Shown piece after piece: positions 15,722-17,272 of a DNA stretch of 17,272 bases. This stretch comes from Bacteroidales bacterium. GTDB taxonomy: Bacteria > Bacteroidota > Bacteroidia > Bacteroidales > UBA932. The first letter of the stretch is position 1. The number at the start of each line of letters is the position of its first letter. The notes beneath the pieces are model-generated. The model ran no database searches. It was not told the DNA's origin and saw nothing but the letters and a program-made list of their open reading frames with translations. The stretch spans positions 1-17,272 of the forward strand of contig JAEEIQ010000112.1 in the NCBI GenBank assembly GCA_016281435.1. Direction: 5' to 3'. The position numbers and the translations under genes are program-made.

Positions 15722-16990
15722 ATGAACAAAATCGATGTCGTGCTCGGACTCCAGTGGGGTGACGAGGGTAAAGGAAAGGTTGTTGACGTACTGACTCCGT
15801 CTTATAAGGTTATCGCCCGTTTCCAGGGCGGCCCGAATGCCGGACATTCCCTTAAATTCAATGACGACGGGTTCGTGCTGCATACTGTCCCGTCGGGCAT
15901 CTTCCGCGAGAATACCCTTAATATAATAGGCAACGGCGTCGTCGTGGATCCCGTGATCCTGATGGACGAGATCTCCCAGATTGAGGCGAAGGGCCTCGAC
16001 ATCACGGAAAAGCTCGTGATCGCGAAGCGCGCGCACCTCATCCTTCCTACGCACCGCATGCTCGACGCAGCTTCCGAGGCGGCGAAGGGCAAGTCCAAGA
16101 TCGGCTCCACCCTGAAGGGCATAGGACCTGCCTATATGGACAAGACCGGCCGCAACGGTCTCCGTATCGGGGACATCCTTTCTCCGGACTTCACGGCTAA
16201 ATACGAGGCCCTGAAGCGCAAACACCAGTCCCTGCTGGCCCAGTATCCCGGCTTCGAATATGACATCACCGAATATGAGCAGAAATGGCTTGCTGCGGTT
16301 GAGCAGCTGAAGCGTTTCAAGTTCATCGAGAGCGAGCTCGTGGTGAACAATTACCTCGACAATGGCCTTCCCGTCCTTGCCGAAGGCGCCCAGGGGTCCA
16401 TGCTGGACATAGATTTCGGCACCTATCCTTTCGTGACTTCCTCGAACACCATGACAGCCGGCGTCTGCACCGGCCTCGGAGTGGCTCCGTCCCGCGTGGG
16501 AAAGGTGTTCGGCATCTTCAAGGCATATTGCACCCGTGTCGGCAGCGGTCCGTTCCCGACTGAACTTTTCGACGAGACGGGGGAGAGGCTGCGCAGCATC
16601 GGCCGCGAGTACGGTGCCACGACCGGAAGACCCCGCCGCTGCGGCTGGCTGGATCTCGTGGCCTTGAAATACGCCGTGATGATGAACGGAGTGACCGACC
16701 TCATCATGATGAAGTCCGACGTGATGAACGACTTCGATACGATTAAGGTCGCGACGGCCTACAAGGTCGGCGAAAAGACCTGCGATTACCTGCCTTACGG
16801 CGCTGGAGACGATATCGAGCCCGTCTATACCGAATTCCCCGGCTGGAAGGAGGACATCTGCGGCGTGCGCGAGTACGCGGCCTTCCCGCAGGCTTTCAAG
16901 AACTACGTGAAGTTCATCGAGGAGCAGACCGGCTGCCCCATCCGCATCATCTCCGTCGGCCCCGACCGCATCGAAGTCGTCATCCGCTGA
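15722..16990 (+). CDS. purA: Adenylosuccinate synthetase
   Basis: PurA joins IMP and aspartate using GTP, the first committed step from IMP to AMP, in the cytoplasm. Seen: the N-terminal P-loop-like LQWGDEGKGK with catalytic Asp14, GGPNAGHS with catalytic His42, IGPAYMDKTGRNGLRIGD, the active-site stretch LAEGAQGSMLDIDFGTYPFVTSSNT, GRPRRCGWLDLVALKYA, and the GTP-contact C-terminus ISVGPDRIEVVIR. At 422 residues it matches the expected length and shows no gap or frameshift. It stands alone, with its own promoter. The next feature is an insertion sequence starting about 45 bases after its stop, so downstream genes, if any were cotranscribed, may have been separated. Confidence 0.97.
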   Translation: MNKIDVVLGLQWGDEGKGKVVDVLTPSYKVIARFQGGPNAGHSLKFNDDGFVLHTVPSGIFRENTLNIIGNGVVVDPVILMDEISQIEAKGLDITEKLVIAKRAHLILPTHRMLDAASEAAKGKSKIGSTLKGIGPAYMDKTGRNGLRIGDILSPDFTAKYEALKRKHQSLLAQYPGFEYDITEYEQKWLAAVEQLKRFKFIESELVVNNYLDNGLPVLAEGAQGSMLDIDFGTYPFVTSSNTMTAGVCTGLGVAPSRVGKVFGIFKAYCTRVGSGPFPTELFDETGERLRSIGREYGATTGRPRRCGWLDLVALKYAVMMNGVTDLIMMKSDVMNDFDTIKVATAYKVGEKTCDYLPYGAGDDIEPVYTEFPGWKEDICGVREYAAFPQAFKNYVKFIEEQTGCPIRIISVGPDRIEVVIR

Positions 16991-17035
16991 GCAAATAACT
17001 GCTTCTCCTCTTTTTTATCCGCCGCTCCCTGGCTG

Positions 17036-17272
17036 GATTCTACTCTGAAGTGCAACGCTTTGAAGCCTGACAGAATAACTTTACTGTCATAACAGAAAAG
17101 CGACAGAGAATGGGATACAAACATTTGACGAGGGAGCAGCGATATACGATTGAGGCGTTGCTGCAGACACCGATGAGCCTGAGGGAGATAGGGGAAGTGA
17201 TTGGGGTCAGCTGTAGTCTCGTACTTTCACGATATTTCTCCAAATATAATCTCGGGATTTCCGTAGGACTCC
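17036..17272 (+). mobile_element. Left part of an IS30-family insertion sequence
   Basis: The assignment rests on the transposase N-terminus at 17110. The left end is probably close to ATTCTACTCTGAAGTGCAAC (from 17036), in the right place for a terminal inverted repeat about 75 bases ahead of the gene. The right end lies outside the window, so the repeat cannot be verified, nor can any target duplication. Confidence 0.55.
17110..17272 (+). CDS. IS30-family transposase N-terminus, partial and possibly broken
   Basis: ATG at 17110 opens MGYKHLTREQRYTIEALLQ, followed by SLREIGEVIGVSCS, the typical N-terminal helix-turn-helix of IS30-family transposases, which binds the element's ends. In the family this is normally followed by T-V/I-S-R-E-L-x-R-N. 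Here the frame instead reads LVLSRYFSKYNLGISVGL, and neither other plus frame restores the motif. So similarity ends near 17218, 54 codons before the window edge is reached being open throughout. Either the gene is truncated by a rearrangement or this copy is divergent. The catalytic DDE domain is not in view. Confidence 0.7.
   Translation, partial: MGYKHLTREQRYTIEALLQTPMSLREIGEVIGVSCSLVLSRYFSKYNLGISVGL

Noticed and set aside
16991..17035. Intrinsic terminator after purA
   Set aside because: A T-rich stretch (CTTTTTTATCC) occurs, but no stem of useful length precedes it.

Overview
The window looks like a chromosomal stretch of a GC-rich member of the Bacteroidales (phylum Bacteroidota), perhaps an uncultured gut or rumen relative of Rikenellaceae; that finer placement is inference. 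The phylum call rests on three things seen here: a complete moxR/bat (aerotolerance) operon, promoters of the Bacteroidota type (TTG, about 20 bp, TAnnTTTG), and AT-rich leaders without Shine-Dalgarno sites. No tRNA, rRNA, CRISPR array or prophage was seen.

Layout. Positions 2-2788 (+) hold most of a tricorn-like S41 protease that runs in from the left edge. Positions 2789-3578 contain no convincing gene and are densely repetitive: degenerate pyrimidine-rich repeats, a seven-copy 51-bp tandem array whose units each carry a hairpin, and two inverted copies of a second hairpin element. This region separates the protease from the convergent truA gene (3579-4559, -), whose 3' part carries an unusual in-frame 69-bp repeat expansion.

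Positions 4621-12782 (+) are one tightly packed operon of seven reading frames: moxR AAA+ ATPase, DUF58 protein, a membrane-anchored BatD-like protein, batA, batB, batC, and a single long frame joining BatD to BatE. Gaps are 0-4 bp or the genes overlap. The products should form an inner-membrane and periplasmic complex of VWA proteins, TPR partners and a MoxR chaperone. An OmpA-family outer-membrane protein follows under its own strong promoter and ends at a two-way terminator.

Positions 14145-15662 hold a small [4Fe-4S] ferredoxin (-) and a divergent M28 metallopeptidase lipoprotein (+). Their predicted promoters overlap, and by eye their base composition is more AT-rich than the surroundings. 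purA (adenylosuccinate synthetase) follows at 15722-16990. The window closes with the left part of an IS30-family insertion sequence whose transposase similarity stops abruptly near 17218.

I found no clearly new defence or metabolic system. The most notable items are the structured repeats between the protease gene and truA, the repeat expansion inside truA, and the BatD-BatE fusion.
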